From Desulfobulbaceae bacterium (GTDB taxonomy: Bacteria; Desulfobacterota; Desulfobulbia; Desulfobulbales; SURF-16), in assembly GCA_023230525.1 (NCBI GenBank), contig JALNXE010000007.1, positions 11,526 through 75,525 on the forward strand: a stretch of DNA of 64,000 nucleotides. Reading direction: 5' to 3'. The notes beneath the pieces are model-generated. The model ran no database searches. It was given only the letters and a program-made list of their open reading frames with translations, and was not told the origin of the DNA. The translations under genes were made by a program, and so were the position numbers. Shown one piece after another: positions 25,840 to 34,184 of the stretch; the first letter of the stretch is position 1, and the number at the start of each line of letters is the position of its first letter.

Positions 25840-26373
25840 ATGATAAAAAACTTTGACCCGTACCGGGACAGACAGGCGCGCCTGATCCGCAACAGCCTTT
25901 CTACCGCCTTTGTGCAGTCCTTAAAAGACCGGAACCCCGCCGCCTTTGCGGCCACAGCCGAGCTGCTGCTCAGGCAGGATATTTCCGCGGACAAAAAAGC
26001 TTACATTCTGGACCGTCTTGCCCGCTACAGGGAATGTATCACCACCATTGAACAGCAGGGGGTGCAAACCATTCTTGAGCAGAGTTTTGTGCTGTGGGAT
26101 GCGCAACTTTTTTTTGAAGTCCACGAAATCCTGGAAGGGCTGTGGCTGACGGCACAAGGCCGGGAAAAAGCCGCCCTGCAGGGTCTGATACGTGCAGCCG
26201 GGGTTTACATTCTGCTGGCAGGCGGCAACCGGCAGGGGGCTGAAAAAATGGCAGCCAAGGCGGTGCAGGCCCTGGAGGAGAACGGCGCCGCCCTTGCCTA
26301 TTTCCCCTCTTCCCGGCAGCTGCTCACCAGTCTCAGAAACCTTGTGCCGAGCCCGCCGAAATTGCGCGGCTGA
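25840..26373 (+). CDS. DUF309 family protein
   Basis: A 177-residue protein with the DUF309 signature LFFEVHEILEGLWLTAQG followed by EKAALQGLIRAAGVYILLAG. The family is a small helical bundle of unknown function. ATG 25840 was chosen; an in-frame TTG lies 9 nt upstream. It is divergent from the MazG-like gene, with which it shares a short promoter region. Confidence 0.85.
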   Translation: MIKNFDPYRDRQARLIRNSLSTAFVQSLKDRNPAAFAATAELLLRQDISADKKAYILDRLARYRECITTIEQQGVQTILEQSFVLWDAQLFFEVHEILEGLWLTAQGREKAALQGLIRAAGVYILLAGGNRQGAEKMAAKAVQALEENGAALAYFPSSRQLLTSLRNLVPSPPKLRG

Positions 26374-26421
26374 AGCGGGGCGGGCACGCAATCTGCCCTT
26401 ACGCGGCGCTGGATTTTTTCC

Positions 26422-26880
26422 TTACTTTTTCTCCTTGGGCGCACAGATGAGAACCTTGCTTCCCTCCTTGAAAACCACCTCGATCTTGTTGGGGGGAATC
26501 ATCCTGGTTACCAGCCCTATCCCGAACACAGGATGGCTGACCAGATCATCGTCGGTAAAACTTTCGGTCATGGCATACTCCAAGGCCGCAACCGGATCCC
26601 TGCCGCCGAGCAATTCCCGGAAATTATTTTCCGCCTTTAACTCCCTGGATATCCGGCCGGTTTTTCCGGGCTGCCCGCTTTTTTCCCCACTGCGCCGCAC
26701 AGTGGCCTTTTTTTCCACCTGAATCGGACGATAGTTATGCAGCGCCCGGCAGACATTGCACTGCACCTTGACCACCTTGCTGCCAACCATGGCCACGATG
26801 GTATGGTTGGTGACATGCTTGCACTTCAGACAGCGGGAATCAATATCATCCCCGGCTGTTAATTCCTTGTTGATTGTCAA
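26422..26880 (-). CDS. Zinc-ribbon protein with CarD/UvrD-tail-like SH3 domain
   Basis: A 152-residue protein. An N-terminal ribbon has RCLKCKH and CNVCRALH. A basic linker follows, then an SH3/Tudor-like block DDLVSHPVFGIGLVTRM then VVFKEGSKVLI, which resembles the RNA-polymerase-binding tails of UvrD and CarD-type proteins. The start is a TTG at 26880, supported by AAAGGAG 7-8 nt upstream. A role in transcription or repair is suggested by domains only. Confidence 0.65.
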   Translation of the reverse strand: MTINKELTAGDDIDSRCLKCKHVTNHTIVAMVGSKVVKVQCNVCRALHNYRPIQVEKKATVRRSGEKSGQPGKTGRISRELKAENNFRELLGGRDPVAALEYAMTESFTDDDLVSHPVFGIGLVTRMIPPNKIEVVFKEGSKVLICAPKEKK

Positions 26881-27056
26881 AAGATGTCTCCTTTACTTTC
26901 GGACTCAGCTTGCAAACTTTATTATTTGATTTTCATAGCGGCGGTTGCCACGGCACAAAAAATGGCCGGCTTTCACACTGACAGCAGGCCACTTTAAGCA
27001 AAATACGCGCAAACTACGACAAAAAACCGATGTCCCGCCTTAAGCCGTGGTAAAAA

Positions 27057-27170
27057 AATAACATGGCCAGAGAAATGCGCCCCAACGGCACTCTTTTCAG
27101 TACCCCCTTGAGGGTATAAGGAGCCGTAACGAAATTAAAAAAAATGGCCATGTTATTTCGTAACGGCTCC
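27057..27170 (-). repeat. Two overlapping hairpins after mscS (repeat family D)
   Basis: GGAGCCGTAACGAAAT (27120-27135) pairs perfectly with 27155-27170, directly at the mscS stop codon. A second 13-bp inverted repeat, AATAACATGGCCA (27057-27069) with 27145-27157, shares three bases with the first right arm and otherwise uses its loop, so a pseudoknot or alternative fold is possible. A related 13-nt-arm hairpin lies after hyaB at 39222-39265. Confidence 0.75.
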
Positions 27171-27988
27171 TAAGCAATTTCTTTTTCGGCAAAAAGATGA
27201 ATATGCCGTTGGGGGAAGGGAATGGTGATCCCCTCGGCATCAAAGCGTTTTTTCATCTTTTCATTGGTGTCAAAGAATACGGGCCAGTAGTCAGCCTCAT
27301 TCACCCAGACCCGCACGGCAAGATTAACGCTGCTGTCCGCCAGGGCAAGGACCCCGACAAACACCTCGGGCTCCTGGTGAATCCGCCGGTCTTCCCCCAG
27401 CACCTGCAGGATCACCGTCTTTACCCTGTCGATGTCATCCGCATAGCTGACCCCGAAGACGAAATCCACCCTTCTGGTCGCTTTGGCGGAAATGTTGACA
27501 ATATTATCACTGATGATTTTTGAATTCGGCACAATGATCAATTTATTATCAGGGGTGACCAGCATGGTGGTGAATATCTGAATCTCATCAACGGTCCCTG
27601 CCGTGCCGGCTGACTCAATATAATCGCCTTTTTTAAAAGGACGGAACAGGATAAGCAGCACGCCCGCGGCAAAATTGGACAACGAACCCTGCAGGGCAAG
27701 GCCCACGGCTAAGCCTGCGGCGCCGATCACGGCAATGAATGAAGTGGTTTGGATGCCTATCTGGCCCAAGGCGGCAAGAGCGACAAAGGTAAAGAGGGCG
27801 ACATAAATCAGATTGCCGACAAACTTCACCAGGGTAGGTTCCACCTTGCTTCTGGTCATGAGTTTTTCAGACAGATGCTGGAAAAATCTGGCGCCCCATT
27901 TGCCAATCATAAAGATTGCCAACGCGGCCAGCACATTAATGCTGGAGATAGCGACAAGTTCCTGAATCGACCTCAACCAATCTTCCAT
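27170..27988 (-). CDS. mscS: Small-conductance mechanosensitive channel MscS
   Basis: A 272-residue inner-membrane protein of about MscS length. It has three N-terminal helices, the pore helix AVIGAAGLAVGLALQGSLSN followed by FAAGVLLILFRPFKKGDYIE, and a C-terminal beta/alpha domain ending in IPFPQRHIHL. The protein forms a heptameric tension-gated pore that releases solutes on hypo-osmotic shock. It is monocistronic and followed at once by a strong hairpin. Confidence 0.95.
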   Translation of the reverse strand: MEDWLRSIQELVAISSINVLAALAIFMIGKWGARFFQHLSEKLMTRSKVEPTLVKFVGNLIYVALFTFVALAALGQIGIQTTSFIAVIGAAGLAVGLALQGSLSNFAAGVLLILFRPFKKGDYIESAGTAGTVDEIQIFTTMLVTPDNKLIIVPNSKIISDNIVNISAKATRRVDFVFGVSYADDIDRVKTVILQVLGEDRRIHQEPEVFVGVLALADSSVNLAVRVWVNEADYWPVFFDTNEKMKKRFDAEGITIPFPQRHIHLFAEKEIA

Positions 27989-28195
27989 ACCCGTACACCT
28001 CTACCAATGATTCCTTGGCGGACAATTTACCTGTTCGTTTTGATGATAATGGCAACCCCTTCAGTCATGAACGTTTCATGGGCTGTCGCATTATGGTTGA
28101 AAACCGCCTGAAAATGAAGCAGAAAATTGCAAAGATGCAAAGATGTTTTCTTCTACCGCTCGCGAATGGAGAAAAAAGGAGCGGCCGCCGGCTGC

Positions 28196-29833
28196 TCAGC
28201 TGCCATCCCCCAGCGACTTGGAAAAAGAGACGTAAAAGGTAATGCCTTGTTGCGGATTGTGTTCGATCCACACCTGGCCTTTATGCTGAGCTGCCACCTC
28301 TTTGACAATGGCCAGGCCAAGGCCTGCGCCTTCAATGCCCAGGGCGGTCTTTTTCCGCATGAACATGGAAAAAAGGCCGTCCGATTCCTTGTTGCCCAGA
28401 CCTACCCCGTCATCCCGCACGGAAAGAACATGAAAATCCCCCGCATCCTTATAGCCGATTTCGATCTCACTTAACTTCTCGCCGCCGTACTTCAGGGCAT
28501 TATCAACCAGATTGCGCAAGATCCGCAGCAGGGATAAACGGTCCACGGTTATCTCCGGCAGGTTTTCCGGTTCAAGCCACTTAATGGAGCGCAGCTCAAG
28601 CTGCAGAGAAAATCCCTCCCGGACAATCTTCAGCGTCTCCCGTAGAGAGACCTGCTGCAGAACCAGGGGCACCTCCTGGGCTGAAATGAAAACATTGATC
28701 TTGTCAACCAGCGAGGCGATCTCCTCGGAAGAAGAGAGGATCTGGGCGCAGAATTTTTTCCCTTTGTCATCCAGCAGGTGCCCGCATTTACTGTTCAGGA
28801 GCCTGACCAGGCCATGAATGGAAATAGCCGGATTTTTCAGATCATGGACAACGGAGTAGGCAAACTCCTTGATTTTTTTTGAGCTTTCCCGCAGCTCCTC
28901 TTCAGCCTTCTTGCGGTCGGAAATATCGTAATGGGTGCCGACAAAACGCAGGGGCTGGCCTTTCTCATCCCATTCCACCACCTTGCCCCGGGCAAGAACC
29001 CATTGCCAGCCGTCTGACCTGTTCCGCATCCGGAATTCCGCCACATACCTGGAGGTGATCCCCTGCAGATGATTGAGCACCGCGGCCAGGGCAGCGGGTT
29101 TGTCATCAGGGTGCAACAGATTCTCCCAGGTTATCTTTCTTTCCCGCAGCTCTTCAAGGGTATAGCCCAGCATCTTGGCCCAGTTCTCCCCGTAATAGAC
29201 TTCACCGGTCTGCAGATTGCGGTCCCATACCCCGTTTGAGGTGGCATCAAGCACCATGCGGAAAAATTTCTCCCTTTCCTGCAGGGCTGCCTGGGCACGT
29301 TTCCGCCGGGTGATATCACGGTTATTCGCCCGCCGGCCAAGAGACTCCCCATGTTCATTGAATACCGGCTGGCAGCTGTGGGCAATCCAGCGCTCCTCTC
29401 CGCTTCTGGTCAGAATACGGAAATCAAAATGGAATTCCGCAGCCTCATGGATCTCTTCCCTGAGGTGGGAATCAAGCCGCTGCCGGTCGCTCGGATGGAT
29501 TAGGGACAGAAAAAGGTCCTGGTTATTGTAAAAATCTAAGGGGCTGTAGCCGGTTATGCGTTCACAGGAAGGGGAGATATGCAGAAACTTGCCGTCAGGG
29601 GCCACCCAGTATTCCCAGTCCCAGGAGAAATCGCTGACAATGCGGAATTTTTTGTCCCTCTCGGCAATCGCCTCCTCAAGCTCGTTGCGGGCGGCAATCT
29701 CCTCATCAAGCTGGCGGGTCAGCTTGGCAACCTGTCCGGACAGTTCCCGGATACGTTCTGCGAGTTTCTCGCGCTCCTGCTGCAACTCGAGGCTGCCGGC
29801 ATGCTTACCGGGAGATATTTCTTCGTGTGCCAT
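28196..29833 (-). CDS. PAS-domain sensor histidine kinase
   Basis: A 545-residue cytoplasmic kinase without membrane helices. An N-terminal coiled coil (~15-65) is followed by two PAS/PAC modules (~65-185, ending with GRRANNRDITRRKRAQ, and ~190-315, ending with GTHYDISDRKKAEEEL). The H-box is YSVVHDLKNPAIS, then N-box LRNLVDNALKYGG, G1 VRDDGVGLG and G2 GIEGAGLGLAIVKE. It should sense a soluble or redox signal. No response regulator is adjacent. Confidence 0.93.
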   Translation of the reverse strand: MAHEEISPGKHAGSLELQQEREKLAERIRELSGQVAKLTRQLDEEIAARNELEEAIAERDKKFRIVSDFSWDWEYWVAPDGKFLHISPSCERITGYSPLDFYNNQDLFLSLIHPSDRQRLDSHLREEIHEAAEFHFDFRILTRSGEERWIAHSCQPVFNEHGESLGRRANNRDITRRKRAQAALQEREKFFRMVLDATSNGVWDRNLQTGEVYYGENWAKMLGYTLEELRERKITWENLLHPDDKPAALAAVLNHLQGITSRYVAEFRMRNRSDGWQWVLARGKVVEWDEKGQPLRFVGTHYDISDRKKAEEELRESSKKIKEFAYSVVHDLKNPAISIHGLVRLLNSKCGHLLDDKGKKFCAQILSSSEEIASLVDKINVFISAQEVPLVLQQVSLRETLKIVREGFSLQLELRSIKWLEPENLPEITVDRLSLLRILRNLVDNALKYGGEKLSEIEIGYKDAGDFHVLSVRDDGVGLGNKESDGLFSMFMRKKTALGIEGAGLGLAIVKEVAAQHKGQVWIEHNPQQGITFYVSFSKSLGDGS

Positions 29834-30152
29834 AGCTCGACTGTCTCGCCAAAAACCGCCCGGCAGCCGTCCCGTGCATGATAACTTGCTGATTTATCAT
29901 CACCGAAATTCGCTGCCGGGACCTTTCTCCGAAGCCATCATGGATTCGCATGTCAGTTTGTCAGACTTTTATCACGAAGGGGACAGAAAAGAAGTACGGG
30001 GCAAGGTGTTGCCATACACGCATCAGACTCGGCGCTGGGGAATGTTCTCCCGCCGCGCCTTTAAGGACTTCATGCCATCCGGCAAGACATTACCGTCGAA
30101 TAAGGAATAACTCTTTCATTAATCTCCAGGAAAGACATTTTTGTCAAGCAAT

Positions 30153-30183
30153 AAAAAAGCCCGCATTGCTGCGGGCCTTTTTT
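30153..30183. terminator. Bidirectional terminator between hsp20 and the kinase region
   Basis: AAAAAAGCCCGCA pairs with TGCGGGCCTTTTTT around a 4-nt loop. It lies 18 nt past the Hsp20 stop (minus strand), and its A/T tracts allow termination in both directions. The rest of 29834-30152 shows no gene; the kinase promoter should be there. Confidence 0.9.
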
Positions 30184-30200
30184 ATAAGGAAACTATCTTG

Positions 30201-30659
30201 CTAGTGGACTTGAATCGTGGTGATTCTCTTTTTCGCTTCCTCGGATTTCGGCAGAGTGATTTTCAACTCACCGTTTTTGAAGGAGGCATCAATCTTATCA
30301 CTCTCGACCTCAGCAGGAATCCGTAAAGCCCGGCAAAAAGAACCATACCGCCGCTCCATTCTATGGACATGCTTATCAGTTTCCTTATGCTCTTCCTTCC
30401 GTTCACCCTTGATAACCAGCACCCCGTTATCCAGGGAAATTTCGATATCCTTTTTCTCCAGACCGGGAAGATCGGCTATTACTTCAATCGCCGTGTCCGT
30501 TTCATTTACATCGAGCCGAGGAGACCAGTCTCGTTCAGACTCAAGGATCAGGTCAGGAAGCATAGCCCCTTTCCATATTCTCTGGAAAACATCCTCCATT
30601 TCCCCGAAAACATCCGGTACATCGACTTTCAATCGTCGTGATGGAATAAGATCGAACAT
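30201..30659 (-). CDS. Hsp20/alpha-crystallin small heat-shock protein
   Basis: A 152-residue chaperone. The alpha-crystallin domain spans ~45-140 (WSPRLDVNETDTAIEVIADL, PGLEKKDIEISLDNGVLVIKG split by the usual turns, RRYGSFCRALRIP and FKNGELKITLPK). It holds unfolding proteins until ATP-dependent chaperones act. It is the last gene in the hydrogenase direction, but a 97-nt gap from aat and its own terminator suggest an independent transcript. Confidence 0.95.
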   Translation of the reverse strand: MFDLIPSRRLKVDVPDVFGEMEDVFQRIWKGAMLPDLILESERDWSPRLDVNETDTAIEVIADLPGLEKKDIEISLDNGVLVIKGERKEEHKETDKHVHRMERRYGSFCRALRIPAEVESDKIDASFKNGELKITLPKSEEAKKRITTIQVH

Positions 30660-30756
30660 GCTAACACCCCCTTTTCGTCAGTCACTTATTATTTTGTTAC
30701 TAACGCCTCCTCCTAAGTAAAACGTTAAATATTATCTGGAGGGAGTCAAGGTGTGG

Positions 30757-31449
30757 CTATTTTTTTGTTAAAGCCTCTGTCCACGGACCTTCATGGCCCG
30801 CCAGGGGGATATGCTTTTCCAGGCGCCGGTAGAATTCGCAACCGGGCATTTCCCTTGCCCCGAGGCTCATCAGATGGGAAGTGGTCATCTGGCAGTCAAT
30901 CAGAGCAAATTCCCATTGTTGCAGCAGGGTGACCAGCTGCGCCAGGGCGACCTTTGAAGAGTTCGAGACGCTGGCGAACATGGACTCGCCGAAAAACACC
31001 CTGCCGAGCGCCACGCCGTAAAGGCCGCCGGCCAGGGTTTCCCCCTGCCAGCATTCCACGGAGTGGGCATAACCCGCCTCATGCAGACGGATATACGCCT
31101 CAATCATCTCAGGTACCAGCCAGGTGCCCTGTTCCTTGCCAGGCCGCGGCATGGAGCAGGCCCTGATCACCTGCGCAAATGCGGTATCAAAGGTAACGCG
31201 GAACTGGCCCTGCCGGATAATGCGGGCCAGCCGTTTGGAGAGATGAAATTTTTCCGGTTCAAGCACCAGACGCGGGTCCGGCGCCCACCAGAGAATGGGA
31301 TCTTCCTCGGTATACCAGGGGAAAATACCCTGGCCATAGGCAAGAAGAAGTCTTTCCACGGAAAGATCGCCGCCGATGGCCAGCAGCCCGTCCTCCCTGG
31401 CAAGATAAGCCGGGGGAAAGATAAGGGAGTCGTTGAGGCCGAATATCAT
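30757..31449 (-). CDS. aat: Leucyl/phenylalanyl-tRNA-protein transferase
   Basis: A 230-residue Aat enzyme, which adds Leu or Phe to proteins with N-terminal Lys or Arg for ClpS/ClpAP degradation. Family blocks: GLLAIGGDLSVERLLLAYGQ, GIFPWY, ILWWAPDPRLVL, WLVPEMIEAYIRLHEAGYAH, GGLYGVALGRVFFGESMFA and LIDCQM. ATG 31449 overlaps the hypB stop as ATGA, so it is translationally coupled to hypB; a TTG two codons upstream is less likely. Co-transcription with hydrogenase maturation genes is unexpected functionally. Confidence 0.96.
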   Translation of the reverse strand: MIFGLNDSLIFPPAYLAREDGLLAIGGDLSVERLLLAYGQGIFPWYTEEDPILWWAPDPRLVLEPEKFHLSKRLARIIRQGQFRVTFDTAFAQVIRACSMPRPGKEQGTWLVPEMIEAYIRLHEAGYAHSVECWQGETLAGGLYGVALGRVFFGESMFASVSNSSKVALAQLVTLLQQWEFALIDCQMTTSHLMSLGAREMPGCEFYRRLEKHIPLAGHEGPWTEALTKK

Positions 31450-32144
31450 CGGCAAAGGGCGCGCAGATAGTCCAGCCAGCGGTCAAAGCCATCCCCGGTC
31501 GTGGCGGAAAGAGACATGACCAAAAGCTTCGGATTGAGCTGCAGCGCATCCTTGATCGCCATCTCCGAAGAAAAATCAAAATACGGCAGCAGGTCTGTCT
31601 TGCTGATCATAAAAACCTGGGAGCCGATAAAGGCCTTCGGATATTTGGCCGGTTTATCCGGACCTTCCGGCACGGAAATCATGACCACCCGTTGATGTTC
31701 ACCCAGGTAAAAGGTGGCCGGGCAGACAAGATTACCGACATTTTCAATAAAAAGCAGATCGAGTTTTTTGTCATCAAGCTGGTCTTCCAGGGCGTGAATG
31801 CCCTTATGCACCAGGGCCGCATCCAGATGGCAGGCCCCGCCCGTGGTGAGCTGCACCACCGGCACGCCTTTGGCGCGGATGCGTTCGGCATCCCTTTCGG
31901 TTTCAATATCGCCCTCAATCACCCCGATGCGCAGCTCCTTGCCCAGCCGCTCAATGGTTTTCTCCAACAGGGTGGTTTTACCGGAACCCGGGCTGCTGAT
32001 CAGATTAATCGCCACGGCCCCCAGCTCTTCAATATGCTCGCGGTTCTTTGCCGCCAGGGCATCGTTGGCAGCCAGCAGGCTCTGATTGACATCAACCACC
32101 TTATGATTATGGCTCGGGCTCGCACATCCACAGTCTTCACACAT
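31446..32144 (-). CDS. hypB: Hydrogenase nickel incorporation GTPase HypB
   Basis: A 232-residue GTPase that delivers Ni to the hydrogenase large subunit together with HypA. It has the N-terminal CxxCGC metal motif (MCEDCGCAS), the P-loop ISSPGSGKTTLLE, EGDIETERDAERI, TGGACHLDA and ISKTDLLP. The long histidine-rich stretch of some HypB proteins is absent, so it should transfer rather than store nickel. Confidence 0.98.
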   Translation of the reverse strand: MCEDCGCASPSHNHKVVDVNQSLLAANDALAAKNREHIEELGAVAINLISSPGSGKTTLLEKTIERLGKELRIGVIEGDIETERDAERIRAKGVPVVQLTTGGACHLDAALVHKGIHALEDQLDDKKLDLLFIENVGNLVCPATFYLGEHQRVVMISVPEGPDKPAKYPKAFIGSQVFMISKTDLLPYFDFSSEMAIKDALQLNPKLLVMSLSATTGDGFDRWLDYLRALCR

Positions 32145-32184
32145 TATTTAGTCCTCATATTGTTAAAAAAATATAAATCTTTTA

Positions 32185-32532
32185 TCAGACCATTTCAACC
32201 TGCAGGAGAATCAGGCCGTCCCCCCCTTCAGGCACCAGCAGGGTATGACTGCACTCCGGGCAGCTACCCGGCACCCCTTCAGAACTCAGGCAGACATGGC
32301 CGCAGAAGCAGCACTTGTAGTGGATGGGCGGGGTAACGATTTCCAGCAGAGCCTCGCGGGTCAGTTCCTGTTCAGCGGACAGCACATCAAAGCCGAACTG
32401 AAAGGAATCGATGACAATGCCTGAAAGAGGTCCGACCTCTACCCTCACCTTGCTGATCGCCTTGACCTGATGTTCTCTGGCCAGCTCGGCAAGCTGCCTA
32501 AGCAGCCCCTGGACCAGGGATATTTCGTGCAT
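32185..32532 (-). CDS. hypA: Hydrogenase nickel metallochaperone HypA
   Basis: A 115-residue protein starting MHEISLVQGLL, whose MHE binds Ni. The zinc ribbon reads CCFCGH and CPEC. It pairs with HypB. The start lies 35 nt inside the upstream protease gene, indicating tight coupling; the preceding in-frame Met is not conserved in the family. Confidence 0.97.
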   Translation of the reverse strand: MHEISLVQGLLRQLAELAREHQVKAISKVRVEVGPLSGIVIDSFQFGFDVLSAEQELTREALLEIVTPPIHYKCCFCGHVCLSSEGVPGSCPECSHTLLVPEGGDGLILLQVEMV

Positions 32533-33010
32533 GGAACCCCTCCTCCTCAAGTGTATTGAGTATCATTCCCGCTACCTCTGGGACCCGGCCCGACAACATG
32601 TCAGACAGCTCCATGCCGGTTTCGATCCGCCCCGGCACCACGCCGATGAACTGCACCTTGGCCGGCGCCAGCTCGCGTAACCGGCAGATCTCCAGCACCT
32701 CAAGCAGGCCGAGCTGGTGGGGCGACATGCGCAGCTGGGCATTTGCCCCCCGCAAATCCTCTCCGTCAAACAGACAGATGGTTCCCGGGGGGCCGTCGCC
32801 TGCCACCACATCAACCACAATCAGCCGGTCCACATCTTCCAGAAACGGCGCCATGTAAATCCCCGCCGTGCCGCCATCCATCAGCTGCACCTCATCCGGA
32901 AACAGCCAGTGCTTTTCCAGATAGCGGATCATATGCACCCCAAAGCCCTCATCGCCGAGCAGCAGGTTGCCGATGCCGAGCACGCCGATTTTTTTTCTAT
33001 GATTTGTCAT
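32498..33010 (-). CDS. hyaD: Hydrogenase maturation endopeptidase HyaD/HoxM
   Basis: A 170-residue protease that removes the C-terminal peptide of the large subunit once Ni is in place. Motifs: GVLGIGNLLLGDEGFG (Ni-sensing Glu), LMDGGTAGI, VVDVVAGDGPPG and MSPHQLGL with the metal-binding His. ATG 33010 was preferred over a TTG one codon earlier. Its likely target is HyaB, whose tail carries the cleavable extension. Confidence 0.96.
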   Translation of the reverse strand: MTNHRKKIGVLGIGNLLLGDEGFGVHMIRYLEKHWLFPDEVQLMDGGTAGIYMAPFLEDVDRLIVVDVVAGDGPPGTICLFDGEDLRGANAQLRMSPHQLGLLEVLEICRLRELAPAKVQFIGVVPGRIETGMELSDMLSGRVPEVAGMILNTLEEEGFHARNIPGPGAA

Positions 33011-33036
33011 CAATGATGGTCTCGAAAACTAAAAAA

Positions 33037-33114
33037 TCAACCACAGAGTACACAGAGATAACTGACTGTGATTAAAAATCATTTTCTCTGAGTCCTCGGT
33101 GTGCTCTGCGGCGA
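33037..33114. repeat. Hairpin repeat family E, copy 1
   Basis: CAACCACAGAGTACACAGAG on the left is mirrored imperfectly by CTCTGAGTCCTCGGTGTGCT and CTGCGG on the right around a GATAACT...TTTTCTCTG centre. The same layout recurs at 44513-44600. It fills the gap between hypE and hyaD. Confidence 0.75.
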
Positions 33115-33132
33115 AAAGAAACCCTGCCCGGC

Positions 33133-34149
33133 TCAGCAGATTCTCGGCAGGGGCTCGCCGGTCAGCGACGTCACGATGCGCGAGCCGCCGGCCCGTGTTT
33201 TCAGTACCACCCTGCCCGCCGGACCTTCGTTCACCCGGCCGATGATCGCCGCCTCCGCGCCTTCCGGCAGAGACCGCATCAGCGCAAGCAGACTGGCGGC
33301 ATGCTCCCGGGCCACCAGGGCCAGGCATTTGCCCTCATTGGCCAGATAGAGGGGGTCCATGCCGAGGATCTCGCAGGCCGCCGCCACCTCGGGTTTTACC
33401 GGAATTGCCGTCTCATCAAGCTCAACGGCCACTTGGGCCGCCTCGGCTATTTCATTAAGCGAGGTGGCCACCCCGCCCCTGGTCGGGTCCCGCAGGGTGT
33501 GCACCGCACCCGGCGCCGCGGCAAGCATCTGCTGCACCAGCCGGTGCAGGGCCATGGTGTCGCTGCGCAGACTGCCCTGCAGCGAGATGCCGGCCCGCTG
33601 ACCGAGAATGGTGATGCCGTGATCACCCATACTGCCGGAAAGGATGACCACATCCCCCGGCCGGGCATTTTTGGCGGAGATATGGATGCCGCGCTCAACC
33701 AGCCCGATGCCCGAGGTGTTGATAAAGATCTTATCGCCCTTGCCCTTGGGCACCACCTTGGTATCACCCGTCACCACCGGCACGTCCGCCTGGCGGCAGG
33801 CCCCCTGGATGGAGAGGATGACCCGCTTGAGGTCCTCCAGGGCAAAGCCCTCTTCCAGGATCAGCCCAAGACTGAGGCACAGGGGTTTTGCGCCCCGCAT
33901 GGCCAGATCATTGATCGTGCCGTTGATGGCCAGCTCGCCGATGTCGCCGCCCGGGAAAAAAATGGGATCAACCACATAGCTGTCCGTGGTAAAGGCAAGC
34001 TGCCCGGCCGCGGTGTCCACCAAAGCGCTGTCTTCCAGGCAGTCAAGCACCGGATTGGTAAGCTGGGGCAGAAAAATATTTTTGATCAGCTCCTGGCTGG
34101 CGCGCCCGCCGCTGCCATGATCAAGGAGAATCGTTTCCGTCATTTTCAT
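33133..34149 (-). CDS. hypE: Hydrogenase maturation protein HypE
   Basis: A 338-residue AIR-synthase-like protein that dehydrates the carbamoylated C-terminal Cys to thiocyanate, the CN source for NiFe centres. It has LLDHGSGGRASQELI, FTTDSYVVDPIFFPGGDIG, VVTGDTKVVPKG, LRDPTRGGVAT and ends PRIC, with the obligatory C-terminal cysteine. ATG 34149 gives the family's usual length, although the frame is open further upstream; the gene then overlaps hypD by nothing and follows it by 35 nt. Confidence 0.97.
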   Translation of the reverse strand: MKMTETILLDHGSGGRASQELIKNIFLPQLTNPVLDCLEDSALVDTAAGQLAFTTDSYVVDPIFFPGGDIGELAINGTINDLAMRGAKPLCLSLGLILEEGFALEDLKRVILSIQGACRQADVPVVTGDTKVVPKGKGDKIFINTSGIGLVERGIHISAKNARPGDVVILSGSMGDHGITILGQRAGISLQGSLRSDTMALHRLVQQMLAAAPGAVHTLRDPTRGGVATSLNEIAEAAQVAVELDETAIPVKPEVAAACEILGMDPLYLANEGKCLALVAREHAASLLALMRSLPEGAEAAIIGRVNEGPAGRVVLKTRAGGSRIVTSLTGEPLPRIC

Positions 34150-34184
34150 GTGAATAACCGGTCCTTTATTTGTCGCTTTGCTTC

